From Siphonodentalium dalli (lineage: Eukaryota; Mollusca; Scaphopoda; Gadilida; Siphonodentaliidae): a DNA stretch of 64,000 bases. Location: the NCBI GenBank assembly GCA_032622095.1, contig CP136065.1, positions 240,229,530 to 240,293,529 of the forward strand. The letters run 5' to 3'. Below are positions 34,369 through 46,145 of the stretch, piece by piece. The position numbers and the translations under genes are program-made. Each line of letters starts with the position of its first letter. Position 1 is the first letter of the stretch. Under the pieces are notes generated by a model. That model was not told the origin of the DNA, ran no database searches, and saw only the letters and a program-made list of their open reading frames with translations.

Positions 34369-34581
34369 GTGATGAATGTACATGTACATGTATACCCAAA
34401 CAGTATACAGAATGTGATGAATGTATACCCAAACAGTATACAGAATGTGATGAATGTATACCCAAACAGTATACAGAATGTGATGAATGTATACCCAAAC
34501 AGTATACAGAATGTGATGAATGTATACCCAAACAGTATACAGAATGTGATGAATGTATACCCAAACAGTATACAGAATGTT
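34369..34581. repeat. 33 bp minisatellite, ~6 units
   Basis: Unit GTGATGAATGTATACCCAAA plus CAGTATACAGAAT. The first unit has an ACATGTACATGT expansion. Units are otherwise identical, implying recent amplification. GTATAC occurs twice per unit. Confidence 0.97.
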
Positions 34582-34946
34582 TTGTCCATATTTTGTTTAT
34601 AAACCAATAACTACAGCCTCCACTGAATAAAAAATGATGAACCACTTCAAGCCGATCTTGTGCATGCGCTCGCTGTGTGTTGTTATTGGGAGACAATGTT
34701 GGAATGAACAATATGTTTCTAACAACTGTATTGTTAGTTTTGAAAAGTTATTAATGTTAAAATGTACTGGTATATGATTATACCTTCGGAACATTTTGTT
34801 TAATTACTCTGCCAGTCAAAACCAATGACCCCAATGGATTATTCAGTCATTTCTTATACCGGTATGTACATGTACCACATTGACTCAATGTCCAGTAGTT
34901 CTTAGAGTTATGAACACGTTGACTCAGGGGGCGTGTCTATTGTAAC

Positions 34947-35995
34947 ACCATGAGAAAAGTGAAAGCAGTATAAAGAGCATGTAAATATAAGTTGATAACA
35001 AAAGAAAAAAATTGTGATTTCAGCTCTTGTACATTTACCAAGATGCGATCAAGACATCATCATGGAATATCCAAGTTTCATATGGCACTTTTGGGGCAGC
35101 CAATCAGAATTATATGCAGTCAAAACTATGGTGGTACGAATGATATGCAGTTGAAACTATGGTGGTATGGATGATATGCAGTTGAAACTATGGTGGTACA
35201 TATGCACGCATCATCCATGAAGACGGGACTTAATTATACCGTAAGTATCCTATCTCTGGCAGCCATCATATTCAAAACATCCAAGTACTTTGAAGCAATT
35301 ACAGTGTATGTACTAACATTTTGAAGAAAAAAAAACAAGACAGTCGTCTGACTTCATATGCAAACCGCAGACAGATGTTCGGAAATTTACATAAACGACA
35401 TTTGCTAATGTTTCTTCACTAAGAAAACTGGGATAGACATTGATGAATTCAAATCTGGCCATTTAAATTCATCTCTTCTGGCTATATAGGTAGTACATTC
35501 TGACGAGAATAACACAAATATTTTTCTACAATGAGAGTGGGGATTCAGAATGACATACTTCATATATCATAAATTGTGAAGAGTTTCATATTTACTCAAG
35601 TGTAAAATAAAAATAAGAGTGTTTCCGCTAGTTAACCCAAATTCAATCATCTTCTGTGACTCGCACAACAATCCCAGACTAAATCAAATCTATTGTATTT
35701 TCAACTAAATACGTGAAAGATCCCATGACCCTGCTGAAATAAAACCGCAATGAGTGAAATTAACCACCATGGTCCATGATATAAATTAACTGCCATGAGA
35801 TACATCAACCAATATTATTCTCATCTTCCTGACAGTACATTTTACAAGTACGGTATCATAAGTAAAGTGTATCATTTTATTCAAATCAACAAATCCAAAT
35901 ACAATAGTTCTAATGATAATGGCATTTAGTAAAGTAAAGCAGATACATACTTCAGCAAGACAGTTGGAACAGAAATTTTATGGCATTTAATTTAG
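34947..35995. other. Unassigned DNA with a small tandem repeat
   Basis: About 35113-35204 holds three ~31 bp units of ATATGCAGTTGAAACTATGG plus TGGTAYGNATG. The rest shows no gene. Confidence 0.55.
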
Positions 35996-36296
35996 CTTAA
36001 GGGGCCACTTTCACCTTAACAAAGTGCTGAAGGGTACACCGGTTTTGAAAATGTGCTGAATGGTACACATGGTTTGCTGTCAGTAGATCAACTGTATTCC
36101 TGAAAGTCTGGCGCCCATCAGAGGTTTGTTTTCAGTTCATTTAAATTTTCTTTGGAATGTAAACAATTATTCTCTAACAGAAAACATGGCAGACGCGAAA
36201 ACTAAATGTCATTTTTAACGAGATTTCAAAATATTTTCAAAACTTGTGTACCCTTCAGCACATTGTTAATGTGAGAGTTACCCCCTCAGCTTTAAG
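35996..36296. mobile_element. ~300 bp inverted-repeat MITE (K)
   Basis: The left CTTAAGGGG...CACTTTCACCTTAACAAAG followed by TGCTGAAGGGTACAC is mirrored at 36244-36296 (GTGTACCCTTCAGCACATTG, TTAATGTGAGAGTTACCCCC). The arms of about 50 bp differ by small indels. No coding capacity. Confidence 0.75.
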
Positions 36297-36415
36297 TTAG
36301 TGTACTAGTACAGGTAACTTACCATGGAAGACAAGAAGGCTTTGTTATTACATTCAAAAATATTGCAAGAACTACCGTATTCAATGAGTTACACCCAAGC
36401 TTCCCTGATATACAT

Positions 36416-37953
36416 CAGGGTTTCCGCTAGGCCGGCTGCGGGTCCGTCGCACGGACCCATTCCCCCCGTCGGTCGCAGCATGAAATCCCGCTCATACACA
36501 AATAAATGACGTTATTAAAAACTTGTTCAGTCTTGTCTGTGTCAACAGGCTATATATCTACACTTATTTTCATTAATATTGACAAAATGAAATCGACACA
36601 GTCCATCTCCCGAAAAAAAAAACAATAAGAAAGAGCATGTCAAATAGCGACATTAGATACAGCGTAATACATGTTGCGGTAACATCAAAGAATGCCGGAC
36701 TGTTGAGTGCGGATATTTTTGTGCACGGGATTCCATGGATGAAACTATTCACGCTCGAATACCCCGTGCTATCATACGATTGCGACCCCGTGCTATCGTA
36801 CGATTACATAATTGGATCAAAGATCACCCAATTGCTGAGTCGGGGATATTTTTATGCACGGGATTTTCGTGGATGAAACTACTCAATGTTGATCATTTAT
36901 CTTATTGCTGTATTACCATTTGTTTTTGAGTTCGATGTACCAGTAAGCGAAGTTCCTGAAAAATACATGTGATTCTCTACGTGTGTTGATTATTATGCGT
37001 ATATTGCCATGCATATATACTTAACAAAATCCCAAAGTGATTTATTTCACAATAATACGGAACCTGTCCCAAATCAGTCTTTATAGCGGGAATTCATAGT
37101 GCATTCATTTGAGCCATATTACATGCATGGAGGATAAACACGAACACATAACCCCCCCCCCCCCCCCAATATGGAGATACAGTCAAAGTAAGGTCAATAA
37201 TAGTTTCGTTGTCCCGCCTGGGTCCCCAAGCACAATAATCAACGACGCACATGTTCAAATTTCCCGCCAAAAACTCAATTATATTTTATAACACGTTGGC
37301 TAAAACTATGTTCTTTAGCTGCGGTCATCAGTTGTTGGACTAATACAGACAAGCAACAAGCAACGCATTCCGGGTGAAAGATTTCGCTACCATTCGTATT
37401 TCGCCGCTATAAATATCTCCTGCAGACAAACCCTGCAGTATGACGTCACCGCGCACAAATAGTTTTACGATTGACAGAACATATAATCCTGTCAGTTTCA
37501 TTTTCACTGACGCTACTTGAAATTCTAAGAAATACTTTATTCAATTCTACTTGCTAGGTATTATTGGTCAATGCGTAGATGCTTTTTAGTGTTTAGATTC
37601 ATTATATATACCTGTTGGAATCTTATTGTAAGTTATAAATTTGTAAACACTATTAAACTCGATTGTAGCTCGTTCATTTATATAGTCTTCAATCAGACGG
37701 CAGTCTTAAGTACGTAATTAAATGACTAACTATTTGGATACCATCAACAGAATTAATGCACCCACGGAAATGATCGACTTGCATAATATACGTAGCTTTG
37801 GATTGCTTTGTGGGACACTCAGGTGCAAGGAAATGGCTTCTTTTCAGTGTCAAATAACAAAATTTTCGCCCGACAAAACGGACCATGGTCGTCCCGTCGC
37901 GTTATGGGTTTCCCCAATAAGGACTCATTAATTTCCCCCTGGCGGAAACCCTG
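36416..37953. mobile_element. hAT-like element with CAGGGTTTCCGC ends
   Basis: Starts CAGGGTTTCCGCTAGGCC and ends CCCTGGCGGAAACCCTG. The flanks share TATACAT (36409-36415 and 37954-37960), close to a hAT 8 bp duplication but not perfect. The right subterminal block (CAAATAACAAAATTTTCGCC, CCATGGTCGTCCCG) resembles the repeated blocks at 43.9-44.3 kb. The interior includes a C17 run (37151-37167) and duplicated GTGCTATCRTACGATT. The frames inside (36637-36876, 37722-37931) show no transposase motif. Confidence 0.75.
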
Positions 37954-38137
37954 TATACATGTACATGAATAGTGATAAAAACATTTATAAATAAAATATT
38001 TTCATGACCTACCGACTCATACTGTATGATATAAAATTTTCGGCATACATGTACCTGTATTGGAAGGAAACACACCTTTCTTTTGAAGCCCCACGAAATA
38101 CAATGTCATTGTACAATAAGCACAAATACAGGTACAG

Positions 38138-38525
38138 CAACTAGTGTGCCTGTCATGCAGAATGAGGTCCCCACAGGGTGAATGTAGTTACACTATCCGG
38201 CACTGTGGGCTAGCATCACCAAATTCACCCTCTGGGAATCACATTCTGCTTCAGCCTCAACTGCTATGGGAGACCTAGGTTCAGATTGAAGTTCCCAAGT
38301 TGATGTTGGTGATGTTCACACATTAGTCACCTTGATTATGCATTTTATTTTCTGCAATGTTAATTTGAAACTATAGATACTTCCCAGAAGATGAGGCCTA
38401 AGGAGAATGAGGTCTCCAGAGGGTGAATTTGGTGATTCTAGCCCGCTTTGCGGGATAGCATCACTAAATTCACCCTCTGGGGACCTCATTCTGCAAATGA
38501 CAGACACGCTATTTGCAGGCTTGTT
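38138..38525. mobile_element. Family C element, full span
   Basis: Hairpin 1 (GCAGAATGAGGTCCCCACAG ... CACATTCTGC, 38157-38248), remnants of hairpin 2 (AAGTTCCCAAGTTGATGTTG), and hairpin 3 (38403-38493) with right end AGACACGCTATTTGCAGGCT. Confidence 0.85.
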
Positions 38526-38679
38526 CTTCCCAGCATCAAGCTTACAACAACAACAATTTAAGGAAACTATTTTTGAATAACTGTTTGCATTATTCCTAAA
38601 ACACCAGATAAACATCTGCTATCACACTAATTCCACTTCAAAGTACATGTGTACCGGTATTTCAAATGATAATTTTGGG

Positions 38680-38780
38680 GGGGATTTGGTGATGCTAGCC
38701 CACTGTGCGGGATAGCATCTCTAAACTCACACTCTGAGGACCTCATTCTGCAAAAGATAGACACAATGTTTTCAGGCACA
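38680..38780. mobile_element. Family C fragment
   Basis: GATTTGGTGATGCTAGCCCA faces GGGATAGCATCTCTAAACTC, followed by GAGGACCTCATTCTGC and the terminal-like AGACACAATGTTTTCAGGC. The left outer arm is missing. Confidence 0.75.
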
Positions 38781-40462
38781 AATACAGCCAGGGATTTTTA
38801 GGCACCAACAGCTGACAACAGGGTTGAGAATGGGTAATACTCAGGTTTGATATACCCCAATTCACAGAATATCTCACAATTCAATTCGTGAATCGGATTG
38901 CCGATTCGATCATAGGATTTTAATAATTTCGAAATCACTCCTCTAATTGGTCTTCTTGCGAGTGAAAAAGACTATGAGGTTGAAGATGCCTAGCTCGCTG
39001 TTTATCTTGCCGCTCAACGTGCACAGGTATACAATATTTCTCACCTGACCACGCAAATGTACGGAGTCATTGGAAATACTGAAAACATTTTATGAATGCA
39101 AACAATCTTGATTAATCAGAGATATGTTCGTCTAGGAATTCTTGAAATATACTTGCAGACTTAGTGTTCATGATTTTAATAATCACAAATTTTGTACCAA
39201 CTTTTATACAAGTCGAAAACTACAGTAATATACTAATGACTGCCGTTCACTCTTCTTTACATATACTGTACTGTGCTACAAGTAAGTACATGTACCGGTA
39301 AGTGACTCAGTAACTGGGATTATTATGCGATCAAACCATAACTACAGTGCAGTTAACTATGTAACTATATATGGCACCTCTGTAAAGAAACCCCAGGCAG
39401 TTATAATATTATTCCTTGACTGTGGATGCACTGTAGCTACCAAACTGCTGACTGTCGGCAATATTAATTTCTATGACATATACATGTATGTTTGATAGGG
39501 CACAATTGTACTGAAATGTTAATCTTTCATACAGCATATACAGTATCATACCACGGTAACCTCCAACCGCTTCAACACTGCACGTACTGTGGTTACACCA
39601 TGATGCATGTGTTCACAGTTCGCAGACATGAACATGATATGCAGTGATTCTCCTTACATGTATATCTGTTGAACTTAACAAGATCCTTGTGGATTATTTT
39701 CTTCAACTTTTAGTGTGATGACCCGCTAATAGACCGCAGTATCATAACTGTACAGAACAGTAACTCAACTACAGTGACCATCTTGATAATGTTGTGGATA
39801 ATGTATACATGTACTACCGTTAACACCGTGGTTATTACCGGGGTATAACCATGTTTTTTGATCAATTACTTTGAGGATAACGGTACCAGTTAGTTGATGA
39901 TTACATGCATTTTAAAACACACAAGACATGGTTGTCTTGTGGTTTATAACCGCGTTTAAAGTCTAATCGAAATGCGGTATAACTGGGGTGCCACCCTGGT
40001 TCGATGAGTCATTTACTTTGGGCAGTACAGTAACTAATAGTCATATGAATCATGTAATGATTAGAAATGTAATCGAATATTACATTTATCAGTATAAATT
40101 GTCTGATGATGCCACCATTATTTTAAGGGAGTCCGGCACTCACATTTGTGATGCCACAACACTATAAATAAAATTTTAATGATATTTTTCCTTTTCTTTT
40201 AGTGAGGGGTTACTTGCATATACCGGTATTGGTGAATGACGTCACTGATCTAAATTTATAAAATTGAATGCTTATATTAAGATATAATGAAAAGTACAGG
40301 TAATATTCATTAACACGTACATGTACATGTATCAGTTGGCATATTTGCTTATGCGTGTCACTGTGGCTTATGTATCCAAAAATTAATAAAACCAACAAGC
40401 ATGCTTTATTTTGAGACAATGTTCGTCACTTTCGATGATATTCCCAATATCGCTGATGAGTA
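38781..40462. other. Long unassigned stretch
   Basis: Rich in TACATGTA and CCGGTA words. A minus-strand 34 bp stretch (39045-39078) is bounded by acceptor- and donor-like signals but is too small to call. No gene recognised. Confidence 0.4.
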
Positions 40463-40679
40463 TACAGTAATGCCCGAAGTATATGACCCTTTAACCACAG
40501 CAGAATCATGGGAAATATTTCAGGATTTAGTCGGAAATATGGCTTGTTGTCATTCAGCGGAGAGCTCTGACCGAGAGCTTTCAGACGAATGGCAGCAAGC
40601 CATATTTCTGACGAAATCCTGAAAAATTTCCCATAATTCTGCTGTGGTTTAGGGGTCGATTATTTAGGACATTAGTGTA
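40463..40679. mobile_element. Family A MITE, diverged full length
   Basis: TACAGTAATGCCCGAAGTAT at the left and ATTATTTAGGACATTAGTGTA at the right. Several arm substitutions (CATTCAGCGGAGAGCTC) suggest an older copy. Confidence 0.88.
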
Positions 40680-41249
40680 CATGTAGTTATGTTCCATTGT
40701 ACATGTACCTCTACATGTACATGTAAACATGTACATGTATGTTATTAAAAGCAAGGATGGCCTTTGTTATAGGATATAATATAGAAATAACAGCTGCCAA
40801 ATGATGAAAATTTCCTCAATCCTGTGAATATACTGATCATATATAGTATAATGATAGTATGAATGCGAAAACACACTTTGTGTGAGCTGAGCATTTGTTT
40901 AGATACAGCATGTACATGTACTAGTAAATAGTGAGTGATAAGTAAAACACACAGCACAGCAATTTTTTTAGGACAGTGATTCACGGTGACCCATTCAAGA
41001 CCGTGGTTAACTCCATAAAAAGAGCGATAACGCCTCAATATCGAAAGACTGTTTATTATTTCACAGTTACTGCACTAATATTGCAAAGATATAATTTCTA
41101 GTCAAGACGATTTTTGTCGCCTTTCACAAGTCGGAAATAGTGGCAATTTTTCCTATACTAGTACTTATATCATACACAAAAGTACAGTTTATATAAAATT
41201 ATATTATATCATATCAGTAAAGCTGATGGGGTCATCGTCACAAGGCTCC
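40680..41249. other. Unassigned DNA
   Basis: Begins with a TACATGTA-rich cluster (40679-40745). No gene recognised. The minus-strand frame at 40745-41038 lacks coding character. Confidence 0.4.
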
Positions 41250-41670
41250 AGTCACATTCATAGCCAGCTTTTTATATCGATCACAAATGTAGCCAGCTTT
41301 TCACCGGCGATCACATTCGTAGCCAGCTTTTCTAATTCCATGCTTTATATGGCGCGAAATATGACGTCATCGCGTATGTGACTAAAATGTCGACATAATG
41401 CTCCAAAAACTGACTTCGTTTATCAACTCATATTGGAATATAACTCGAGCATTATAACAACATTGATCATAAACCTTAGATTAGTCGATGGGCTAATATA
41501 TCAAATTAAAATTCAAGTTGTTTATCATCCATCAACTCAGAAAAATTAGATTAACTTAATCTTGTTCATGAGGCTCGCGTGAAAATTAAAAGCTGGCTAC
41601 AAATGTGATCGCAATAGAAAAGCTCGCTACATTTGTGATCGATTTAAAAAGCTGGCTACGAATGTGATCA
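41250..41670. mobile_element. Foldback element with three tandem units in each arm
   Basis: On the left, three ~29 bp units carry GATCACATTCGTAGCCAGCT (about 41251, 41279 and 41309). On the right, the same motif occurs three times inverted as AGCTGGCTACRAATGTGATC (41589, 41618 and 41647). The interior (~250 bp) includes GGCGCGAAATATGACGTCAT. Tandemly repeated arms resemble foldback transposons. It lies about 150 bp downstream of the candidate exon at 41819-41858, which would place it in that gene's first intron. Confidence 0.75.
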
Positions 41671-41818
41671 GTTACGGTACATGTTTTATACCAGTAATTC
41701 AATGTCGATAATAGACATTTCTAGTTTTACAACTTACGAATATGATTCTGATGCTGTTCTGAAAATCAGCGTAAATTAAATTAAATTGAAATTAATGAAA
41801 ATGAAATATTGAACTTAC

Positions 41819-41858
41819 CTGAGCCGAAAAAGAACACCACAAATAAAAATGTGATCAT
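41819..41858 (-). CDS. Candidate first coding exon: signal-peptide start (partial gene)
   Basis: On the minus strand, an ATG at 41858-41856 opens 13 codons, MITFLFVVFFFGS, plus one base, ending at TCAG|GTAAGT. The donor is a full consensus (intron from 41818 downward), and the exon leaves in phase 1, as many signal-peptide exons do. The peptide is almost wholly hydrophobic and fits the start of an ER signal sequence, with the cleavage site in the next exon. Upstream (41859 to about 42350) would be 5' leader and promoter. A CCAAT motif lies at 42263 and no clear TATA box is seen. I could not place exon 2, so the product is unknown. A short chance match is possible. The donor plus the hydrophobic run is what supports it. 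Confidence 0.5.
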
Positions 41859-42758
41859 ATTCTGTTGTGATAAATCTTTCCGATCTTGAGGAATCAACCA
41901 AGTGCGATTATCTTCTGATAAACTTCCCAGAATGAGTAAACACTCGATCCGACTTCCAGTCCGTCTCCGATTCCTGTCCCATAATTTTTAAAATACCTTG
42001 GATTCCAACATTTACATTACATTGATGTGATAACACCTTGAAAACCTGAAGAATAAAACGAAATCCAGAGATAAATTCAAAGGTTCCGCCTAAATCTCAT
42101 AACCCTCGTGGGTTGTGTTATGGTACAGAAAGATAGCTCGGAAACTTCGCGGAGTAAAATAGTCAATAACACTATCACATTGAAGCGATTTCGAGAAACT
42201 CATTCCTCAGCGCTTCCGCATTCAATCAACTTTGACATGACAAGAATGACCTCTCAGAGCAGCCAATCATCTTCGCGCATGCTAAGAAATCCTCGTGACA
42301 TTGGATGAAATATTGGGCTGATTTACTTTAGGAACCACACAGAAGCTCCACTCATTGAGCGACGAATGTTGAAACACCTACACATCTTTCACAGAAGTAC
42401 AGTCGCGACCTACTGTACTAGCACCAGGGGATATTCATTTGATATGCCAGAAATGTATTCATATATGGATTTTATGACTGACATGTTTCTGGGAAATAGT
42501 TCTAAGGGGAAATAGCTACTTTAAGATTTTTTTTTCTTTAGAAATTAGATCATATATGATTCATTTTGCATAATACAGGATACCTATTTAAATGAATATT
42601 CGGTTTATACCACCGCGAAGTTACACTAGATTATGTAACACGTATTGTGGTTATACTACTGTAAAGACAGTGTGGTGAAACCGGTATATAATCTCGATCC
42701 ATTAATTGCTGGATGTTAATTTGTGGTAAAAAAAAAGATGCACTGGTATTATCACGCC
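41859..42758. other. Upstream region of the candidate gene
   Basis: On the minus strand this would hold the leader and promoter of the candidate exon. It is less repetitive and slightly richer in CG dinucleotides (for example CTTCGCGG, CTCGCTTCCGC-like and CATCTTCGCGCATGC at 42140-42280) than its neighbours. A 66-codon plus-strand frame (42108-42308) shows no motif. Confidence 0.35.
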
Positions 42759-43166
42759 TAGATCATGGCACGAATCTCTACTCTGGCTAACGCCCGTAGA
42801 GATCATATTCCACCAGTACAAAACCTGGGAACTTTTTGAAGTGTTGACAGGGAACCTCATAAAGTCGAAAACATATCGTAAGGAATATATTTTTTAGTTA
42901 TTATACATGTTCCCTAATAATGTACTTCATTGTAGGTGAATGTCCCAACTCGCGAACGTTCACAATTTAGGCTAAGTGATTTTGTGAGCGATTTTGCTTT
43001 GCGTCGCTTATATACCATTGTGGAATTTCTCCTGGGTAATTAATTCGATGTTTATTGCAATATCGGCTTACAAAAGTCACAGAAAAGCATGCAATTTCGA
43101 GTTGGGATTGTACCGGTGGAATATGATCTCTACGGGCGTTAGTCAGAATATAGAGATTCATGGCCC
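42759..43166. mobile_element. Family G element, right end decayed
   Basis: TAGATCATGGCACGAATCTC and CCCGTAGAGATCATATTCCA at the left. GGAATATGATCTCTACGGGC and AGAGATTCATGGCC at the right. The segment corresponding to AACCTTATAAAGTCG on the right arm is deleted. Confidence 0.8.
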
Positions 43167-43651
43167 TATATATTATAGCATATCATGCAGTATCTACCTG
43201 CATGGTACCTGAATTTTGTTTCTCTTCAAATGGTGGTAGCCTACAAGTATAAGCATGTAGTTGATAACAAGACCGTGACATAAAAACTCACAACATGTAT
43301 ACGTGGGGTTGATTGATAACAACTGACCTCTTTCTCCAATTATGTTCCAATTATAAGTATTTAAAAGTTGAAATGGATCTAGCTATAAACAGTGGACACC
43401 CAAAACAGCATGCACTATATACTTTCTTGTCTTATTTTGCCAAACAATCTTTTCGTGAAAGTTTTAGTTTTTCTTCAATGTTACATCATGGTGCCATGAC
43501 TGTAACCGCGGTATAGGAATTTTTGAGAATGGAATTTATTTCAACTGCATTTATATACGATTATTACATAAAAGCGGCGATATTTCTTTTAAAATTCCTC
43601 ATATATATAAAATAAATTATATAAAACGAAACGCTCCACGCATGCAGTTGA
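43167..43651. other. Unassigned DNA
   Basis: No gene or recognised repeat. Confidence 0.4.
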
Positions 43652-44728
43652 ATATATGAGGGTATCACCCCCCCCCTTTTCGGTACGCGGGATTCAGGGT
43701 GTTTTGAAGCCGTACGCGGGATTCATACCCCCGAATTAACTGGTATTCGGGTTCAAGCAAAACATCTTGGACGCAGGTTTTGATGGCGCAAAGTAATATT
43801 TTGTGCTAGTTATCTGTATGAATGTGTGGGTAGAATAGCTTCTTGGGCATATTCGACCACCATGCCATCATAAACATGCTAAAAATGCTTGACGCCAATG
43901 CAGTCTAGATGCTAAGATTTTGCGATTTTCTTGTTCAGATTACAAAATTTTCGCACACCTGGCCGAACCATGGTCGGCCCGGTGTGTCGTTGTCTCTCCC
44001 CTGTGGCCAATACAAAAATGCTAAAAAGTTTAACAATATTTTACTACATTTGGTCAAACTTGTGGTCATAAGTTGGATAATTTTCCAACCTGAGGGTGAG
44101 TATGAGGTTTGAAATTTCCAACACTATAGGAAAGCTTTAGTTGAGGCCAGTCTGGATGCTAGGATTTGCGATTTTCTTGTTCAAATTTCAAAATTTTCTC
44201 ACACCGGCCGAACAACGATGGTCAGCTCGGTGTGTCGTGGTCTCTTGCCCGTAGCCGTGTGCATTTGTATGGAGTTAGACCACTAGATGTTAGGATTTAT
44301 GCAATGTTTCAGGTTAAAATATCTGAATTTTCTCATACCGGGAATATAGTACCATGGTTTATGAAGATATAGGATATTAGGCCTAAACACTGAGGTGCAA
44401 GGGGGGGGGGGTGCAAATGGAATTATGCAAAACTTGTGTTCGGTCTGATTCTGACTCAAGGAGGGGGGTGCAGTTGGAATTTCCCAAGGTGGACACCCCA
44501 ACGGAAACCCTCTAGCCACGTCCCTGATCATAAAGTCTCATTAATGGTATCATAACGGCCTCATAACGCGACCGGCATCATAATGTGTCTATGTAACTTC
44601 TATGTATTATTTCTTAACATGTATTCAGGATTCACCCCCCAAAATTAACTCGTATTCAGGATTCACCCCCCCCCAAAATTAACTGGTATTCAGGATTCAG
44701 GGGGGAGGGGGGTGATACCCTCATATAT
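43652..44728. mobile_element. ~1.08 kb element with ATATATGAGGGTATCACCCCC ends
   Basis: ATATATGAGGGTATCACCCC at 43652 is inverted at the right as GGGGTGATACCCTCATATAT. Both sides continue with C/G runs and GGTATTCGGG / GGTATTCAGGATTC blocks. The centre (43880-44360) holds two or three diverged copies of a block with GGATGCTAGGATTTGCGATT, TTCTTGTTCA and CACACCGGCCGAAC, similar to the right subterminal region of the hAT-like element at 36.4-38.0 kb. GAGGGTTTCCGTTGG and CAGGGACGTGGCTAG (reverse, about 44492-44526) look like a hAT end inside. Confidence 0.55.
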
Positions 44729-45748
44729 ATCAATATTCAAATGCCCACAGATAATTATCTTGCACAGAATAATTTGTTTTACAAATGTTTTATTGCTTTC
44801 ATATTGGTGTGAACATTATATAATCATCCCAAACAATTATACGGGCACATCATTAAAAAGGAAGCCCTTTCACAAAGGTTTGGGAAGCCTGGTTTGGTGT
44901 CAGTCTGGACATGGGTTCGAATATTGACATATAACGGATCTATACCATTACACATGGGAACAACACAATATACACTTCTTCCGACGAAATGGTATCTACA
45001 TGTGACCATATGCGATTACTGATACTGTCGTGTATATATATACATCATGGTTATATATGATGTACGCGCGGACTCAGAATGTGTGAGCATATTCTCATAT
45101 CATATAATATCGTCACTGACATGCATGCATGGTGTATACTGTTTGAAGATAATCTATAGAGCGCGGAATCATTTATGTATCGATATATATACATGTTTAT
45201 GTTCATCGGGCAAAACATTCGGCAAAGAATCAAGTCCTAATTTTGTTTACAGGAAGGCCTGTGGCCGAAAGCCTTGATATTGAGCAGCAATCATACATTT
45301 AATGCACGGGGGTTTATCGTGTTGTATTTTGTTGCAAATGGGTGTCAGTCCCAGCTGTCAGTCCAAGGTAAATTCAAACATAAATTTTGTAACGACAATT
45401 TTTTAAACAAAGACTGTCTTAATATCTGATATTAAACCAAGCTAATCAAATATACACACATGTAATAACATATACTGACAGAAGACTTATTCAGTTTTGT
45501 ATTGCAGGAGGGTTTAGCTGATTAGTTTTATTCAATAACTCAACAACACTGAAGGGAATTTTCATATAAACCAGCTGTATAAACAACAACAATTTTCATA
45601 AAAAATATAACTTGTTTTTGCATAATCTGCATATAAAACAAACAAAAATAACATTTAGCATAAAACTATAAAATAAAATAAGCGGAATGCTCATCACTAA
45701 ACTATGAAACAGCAACTGGGCTCAGCTGCGCTGATTAAAAATATAACT
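44729..45748. other. Unassigned DNA
   Basis: No gene or named repeat recognised. GGTTCGAATATTG at about 44913 resembles a tRNA B box, but no cloverleaf fits. Confidence 0.4.
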
Positions 45749-46145
45749 TTAAAGGTACTCAATCCGATAAAACTCATCTCAATTACTATTTCAATGGCTT
45801 CGGCGGTCAAAAGTATTTGATTCGAGTCGAGGAAGCCACCCATCAAAGCTCAGATTTATTAGATATCAATTTTAGAAATCTATTATTTTTCATGATCGGG
45901 AATACTTTCTGTCCCAGAAGTTTGCCGAAAAAGCCGACCGACATACTCTCGATACTAAATTCCATTGAACAAAATGTTGCTATACAACACATTTTGGGCA
46001 ATTATATACGATAGTTCACAGTCGTTATCATTATTTTTGGATAATTAATCGATTCTGATAACTAAAGTGACCTTTGATAAAATGTTGTTGTTGTTGTTGG
46101 AATCTGTTGAGATGGGGACCCTATGATCGGATTGAGTACCTTTAA
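45749..46145. mobile_element. Family E element, full length
   Basis: TTAA-AGGTACTCAATCCGATAA at the left and ATCGGATTGAGTACCT-TTAA at the right. Carries ATTTGATTCGAGTCGAGGAA, CATCAAAGCTCAGATTTATT, TTGGGCAATTATATACGA and a (TTG)n stretch near 46084-46100. A good copy for a consensus. Confidence 0.88.

Larger units (their letters stand above)
33291..34946. mobile_element. 1.66 kb element with 37 bp TIRs and internal minisatellites
   Basis: 33291-33327 and the reverse complement of 34910-34946 agree at 33 of 37 positions (core AGACACGCCCCCTGAGTCAA). Inside are a hairpin with a TTCG tip (33942-33973, GCATGAACCCC/GGGGTTCATGC) and two minisatellites (30 bp and 33 bp units). A continuous plus-strand frame runs through both (34027-34602, 191 codons), because both unit lengths are multiples of 3. 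No clear target duplication and no transposase motif, so the superfamily is unknown. Confidence 0.7.

Noticed and set aside
34027-34602. 191-codon plus-strand open frame as a real gene
   Set aside because: It is built almost entirely from two minisatellites whose unit lengths are multiples of 3. Overlapping frames on the other strand are equally open.
36324-36415. Plus-strand ATG with a strong start context (ACCATGG), opening 31 codons up to the hAT-like element
   Set aside because: No splice donor fits, and the flank beyond the element does not continue a frame.
39045-39078. 34 bp minus-strand micro-exon (TTTTCAG acceptor, CAG|GTGAGA donor) as exon 2 of the 41.8 kb gene
   Set aside because: Both splice signals look good, but it is too short to judge and the joined peptide gives no signal-peptidase site. 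Chance is likely without transcript data.
44905-44926. tRNA-like B box GGTTCGAATATTG
   Set aside because: No A box or acceptor stem at a suitable distance.
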